Of a stretch of 64,000 nt of DNA, positions 59,770 through 64,000 are shown piece after piece; position 1 is the stretch's first letter; each line of letters starts with the position of its first letter. A program made the position numbers and the translations under genes. This DNA is from Thuidium tamariscinum (taxonomy: Eukaryota; Streptophyta; Bryopsida; Hypnales; Thuidiaceae), in the NCBI GenBank assembly GCA_947034885.2, contig OX344749.2, forward strand, positions 30,023,501 to 30,087,500. Reading direction: 5' to 3'. The notes beneath the pieces are model-generated. The model ran no database searches, was not told where the DNA came from, and saw only the letters and a program-made list of their open reading frames with translations.

Positions 59770-60627
59770 TCCTTTAAGGACCGTGGTTGATTTTTGGGGT
59801 GGGCGTAGTTCTTCAAGAAAGTGAATTTTGTGTCCACTCTAAGGATGCAATCTTAGATCAAACTACATAAAGTGTTTCTATAAGAGAGATTCGTCAACCT
59901 AACAAAAAATCAAACTCATCCAACGGTACAAATTGCTATAAATAAAATAAAAGGTCCATAAATCAACCTTTTAAGGGCTAGAATTGAATTTTGGGGAGGT
60001 GGAACATCTTTAAATATTTTTCAATAAATTTTTCTTGAGAGGCAAGTAGAATAGGCATCTAACCCAAGTCGTTGAAATTAGTTACAATTTTTTGAAGTTT
60101 ACAAAAAATGGTCATTTGCAATCATCAAAAGCAATACCCTTCTAAAATGTGCAGATTTGGTACATTGAAGAAAGCAAAATGGACCTCTAAATCATGTTTG
60201 CTTTTAGAGCCATGATGGAATTTGAGTCGTTTCCCTTAATCCTCAAAAATCAGTGACTTGAATGACCTTTTAGAATTTGCGCTACATAAATTTCATTGCA
60301 CAAGTTTATTTTGGGCATTCATGAGATTACAAAGCAAAACTTATGCCTTGTCAAGACATCAAGATACAAAAAACCCTCACAAATTGGTTGATATTTCTTG
60401 TATTTTTGTTGAATACTTCCCATTTTAGGATCCAAGCCATTTGAGTTTGCAACCTCATAGCTAATGAATTAATGCTCCAATTTTCTTGAAATTAGTTTTG
60501 TTTGAAGTGCATGAAGACCCTCTAATTGCATTATTCTTTGAGATTTTTGTGATCAAATGTATTTTGAACAAAATTAGACCAAGAGTGCAAAAATCAACCA
60601 AAAAGTGGTCGGTTGGTCCTTAAAGAG
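59770..60627. mobile_element. TTAA-target element of a second subfamily, 858 bp
   Basis: TTAA at 59766-59769 (shared with the element to its left) and 60628-60631. Starts TCCTTTAAGGACCGTGGTTG; inverted right end CTCTTTAAGGACCAACCGAC. The interior differs from the ~945-bp family. Confidence 0.75.
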
Positions 60628-60650
60628 TTAATGAGCTATCATCTACTTTA

Positions 60651-61385
60651 GGGTCATTGCAAGAAACGGTGTTCAAAAAGCGTAGCGTTTCAACAGTACT
60701 CCCCCTTTTTCTTTAGGAGTACTATTTAATTAGAAAAACAATTTTTAAAAAATATGAAAAATATGTACAATGTACACACCTTAAAGAAGAAGATACCCTA
60801 TGGAGGAAAACTTTAGGAAAATTCTCTAAGTAGGAGAACTAGAAAAGTGGAAAATCTCATGAAAGTGGGCATAATTACATTTTAATTTGTAAAAAATAGG
60901 AAAAGCTCTTTTTCTCAAATCTAAAAATTGGCCATTTGAGAAGAGTTGATGGTGATGAGATTTCACCAAAAAAATAATCTTAGTACTATTGTCAATGGTC
61001 AGGAATTGCGTGCAATTGGAGTGTTGTTTACATGCATGTGGAGGACATAAAATAATATATTTTTAGATTCTCTTTGGTAGGAATATACTTTGCTACTACG
61101 CAAATGAACCATGAAAATTTCAACTTTAGATCATTAAATTTGGGTACTCCTAACGTAGTAAAAACCCCTAAACCTCAATTTGTGACAAATTAACAAAAAT
61201 TAATTTTAAATATAAAATGATTTTTTTTAATTTCTGAAAAATAAGGGATGTAAAAACCATCAAGTTAGAGAGGTCCAATAATTATTTCATATTCTCGAAT
61301 ATTTTTATTCAAAAGTTATAGCAGAAAAGAATGACGTCACTCCCATTGTGACGGAGAATAGGACCACCGTTTCTTGCAATGACCC
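60651..61385. mobile_element. GGGTCATTGCAAGAAA element, 735 bp, 4-bp target duplication
   Basis: Starts GGGTCATTGCAAGAAACGGT and ends ACCGTTTCTTGCAATGACCC, flanked by TTTA on both sides. The interior is in reverse orientation relative to 52868-53601. Confidence 0.9.
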
Positions 61386-63562
61386 TTTACATATCCCACA
61401 TTGTTTGTCTCACCTCCTGTGATGTAGATTTTGCCTACTTGACAAAAATCCCAAGACAACTAATTAGGGGGGTGTTTCCATGGACAGGTCAATAAGCCTA
61501 TCGTTTGTATGACTAAGGTTACAATAATTGTATGTTGGATACTTATTTATGTTGTTTTTGATTTTGTTTTAAATAAATAAAATAAAACCCAAGGAAATTC
61601 TCTTATGTCAAATTGTCACAGTCTACAAACCCAATGCTATAATATAGACCACATGTATGGCGTCACAGTCCTATCTAGTGTGTGGCTTATGTCAAATATT
61701 CTTTGTCAATTTGTTTGGGGAATGTCAATTTGTCTTATACATGCTCTAGCCACTTAATGCAATTGTTATATAAATATATATATAATTTAATTCCTCTTTT
61801 TTCTCTTTCACATGGCAATTTTATCACTCTTAATTTTAATTGCAATATTTGTAATTTAATTTTAAATTAAAAAAATTCAAATTCTTTCCTTGTGTCTTAT
61901 TTCTTTAAGTTGCCAATTTGATCTTCTTTAGCATGTCAAATAGTCTCAGCCGTTCCATTTGATTGGATCATGTCAATTAGCCACAAACTCACTTTACTTT
62001 GACTAATAGACTTATGCTATTTTCTTGGGCCAATTGATTTAATTTTAGCAACCCAAAGCAAATCCCACCTACCAAATATGATGATAGTTTGGGCACATTT
62101 GCAATTTACACTTCTAATTACAATTAGGCTCTAAGTAACAGTCACTTGATCAGATTTTCTATATTATTAATTTAAACACAATCAAAATGTTCATAGTCCC
62201 TTAGACTTAAATCAATTTCTACACATATATGATTCTGTCTACTAGACCTTTGCAATTTTATTTATGAAATTGCTCATGACATAGCATCCAAATGACCAAC
62301 TAATTCTAATAAACAACTTCAATAGTTAACTCCTCTTAGCATTACTACATGGTCAATTTGACATTAACTCAATCATAAACAATTCAATTTATAATTAATA
62401 TCCAAGATTCAATTTTGTTAATCCAGCATATGATAACTTAAATTTAATTCTATATTTTACTCAATCAATTAGACTTAACAATATAAATCTGTAATTCTTC
62501 ACAATTTTTCACTAACCATTCGATCTACTTATCATTTAACAATTTTCACATTTTAATTCTTCATAAAACAATTCATAGTCTCTCACAAACGTCAACACAG
62601 TTTCAATCAAATTGACATTCACTGATCAATTAGACAGTAAACAATATTCCCAATTACAACAATTGGAGAACCCAACTACTTAGTCAATTGAACTTCAACA
62701 CCATGCTGGTTTGACAATTAGACATAGTTACAACACAACACATACATCCAGATGCTTAATCTAAGACACATGCATCCAATCAATTAGACTTATACATGGC
62801 ATTCCAATTCAATGCAAACAATTGCTCTTAATCAATTAAACTATTCTGCATTTTTTTCAATTACAATACATGCTGGCAATGGTAATTCAAACAATTGCTT
62901 TGCGGCAAGAAATACAGTCAATTTGACACTTTCTCATTGCCAATACCCAAGCTACTAGTTTCACTTGAATTTACAAATGGTATGGGCTGGATAATTCATT
63001 CCATTAATATAAATTAATTCAGTTTATCTCTCAATTTTATAATTAACACAATGAGGCACAATACAACTCTTGGTTAATTTGATGCAACATATGATCTTCA
63101 TATCCAGTTGACATCTAATTTACTCTCCTTAGTTGATTAGACACGGGTTACACACCATACATGATTAATTAGTTAAAACAAATGATCATAATTCAGTTAA
63201 TCATTTTACTTCAAAAGTTCCAGACAAATTAACAAACAAATTACTGAGGAATTTAGTCAATTAGCCAACCATTCTATACACACACAGATTTTCAAACCTT
63301 AATGATCTCTCCAATATACTGCAATTAATTGGAATTATTCAATCAACTTGACTCATTATAACGAACCATCTATCTAATTGACTTTGTGATTACTTAAACA
63401 ATTAGACCATGCTTACGAATATGGATGGTAATGCAAGAGCCATGTTGCACATCAATTCGACTTTCTTGCAAGGTCTCCTAAAACTACCACACGCCAGCTT
63501 CAAGACAATTTGATATAATTTATGTTCTCATAAATTACTCAGTCTAATCTATTGCCAGGGTG
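61386..63562. repeat. CAATTAGAC / CAATTTGAC motif-rich region
   Basis: No gene seen. From about 61700 to 63400 a degenerate 9-10 base motif, CAATTAGAC(T/A)T or CAATTTGACAT, recurs many times in both orientations without a fixed period. This may be the repeat-rich interior or subterminal region of a CACTA-like element. Confidence 0.5.
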
Positions 63563-63845
63563 CCAGCCCTTGCTGTTCAATCAAATGGACCTCCATACAC
63601 TACAAGGGAAATGGGCCCTAATCTACAAAATTTTTGACAAAATAGTGTCCGAAATGACAGCCCTTGCTGTTCAATCAAATGGACCTCCATACACTACAAG
63701 GGAAATGGGCCCTAATCTACAGAAATTTTGACAAAATAGTGTCCGAAATGACAGCCCTTGCTGTTCAATCAAATGGACCTCCATACACTGCAAGGGAAAT
63801 GGGCCCTAATCTACAAAATTTTTGACAAAATAGTGTCCGAAATGA
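63563..63845. repeat. Tandem repeat, 94-95 bp unit, 3 copies
   Basis: Units begin CAGCCCTTGCTGTTCAATCA at 63563, 63658 and 63752 and the array ends at 63845. Each unit includes CACTACAAGGGAAATGGGCC (one has CACTGCAAG) and AATAGTGTCCGAAATGA. The units are almost identical, so the array is recent. Confidence 0.93.
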
Positions 63846-64000
63846 CAGCCACAAGTCCAAAGTGACACCCATGACTTGTGAAATTTTGTTTTTTGTCAAT
63901 ATTGCAATGTCTGTCAAATTTCTTGTCAATTTCTTAAATAATTTTGACAAACAAAGTTAGTGTTTTTCTAGAAATCCAAGAAATTTTAGTATACAGTTTT
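63846..64000. other. Right edge of the window
   Basis: Continues with GTCAAATTTCTTGTCAATTT-type motifs, as expected inside a CACTA-like element whose end lies in the preceding tandem array. Not resolved. Confidence 0.35.

Noticed and set aside
63563-63845. CRISPR-like array
   Set aside because: The repeats are contiguous 94-95 bp units with no unique spacers, in plant nuclear DNA.

Overview
The window is nuclear DNA of a land plant. It opens with the last exon of an adenylosuccinate synthetase gene. Introns are GT-AG, the background is very AT-rich, and most of the sequence is small DNA-transposon debris. I cannot name the species; a non-seed plant with a large repeat-rich genome is a weak guess. 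There are few host genes, and most of the protein evidence comes from short exons or decayed elements.

Layout. 1-4259: end of the adenylosuccinate synthetase gene, then AT-rich DNA with three or four small terminal-inverted-repeat (TIR) elements. 4260-16198 and 29651-41553: two copies in the same orientation of one ~12 kb segment (copies A and B), very similar by eye. Each carries two small minus-strand genes: a 107-residue protein, and a 172/176-residue protein with two membrane segments. Insertions present in only one copy give filled and empty sites, which fix the target-site duplications of two element families. 16199-29650, between the copies: a plus-strand transposase-like gene (18215-21837), a clean four-exon minus-strand gene of 109 residues (22387-23763), and a second minus-strand transposon-type gene (25324-26833). 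The two transposon-type genes converge. The sequence where their tails meet occurs twice (about 21780-21920 and 25290-25430), so they look like displaced halves of one two-gene DNA transposon, now damaged by two in-frame TAG codons and a frameshift. 41554-64000: no gene recognised. It is a nested pile of non-autonomous elements: a TTAA-target family beginning CCCCTAAA, a 4-bp-target family beginning GGGT.ATTGCAAGAAA, CACTA-like elements, three long foldbacks (about 0.73, 0.74 and 1.0 kb), and tandem repeats at the right edge.

The strongest leads are the two-gene transposon with its duplicated tail junction, the filled/empty TTAA and hAT-type sites, the long foldbacks that could yield double-stranded RNA, and the replacement-rich divergence of both small genes between copies A and B.
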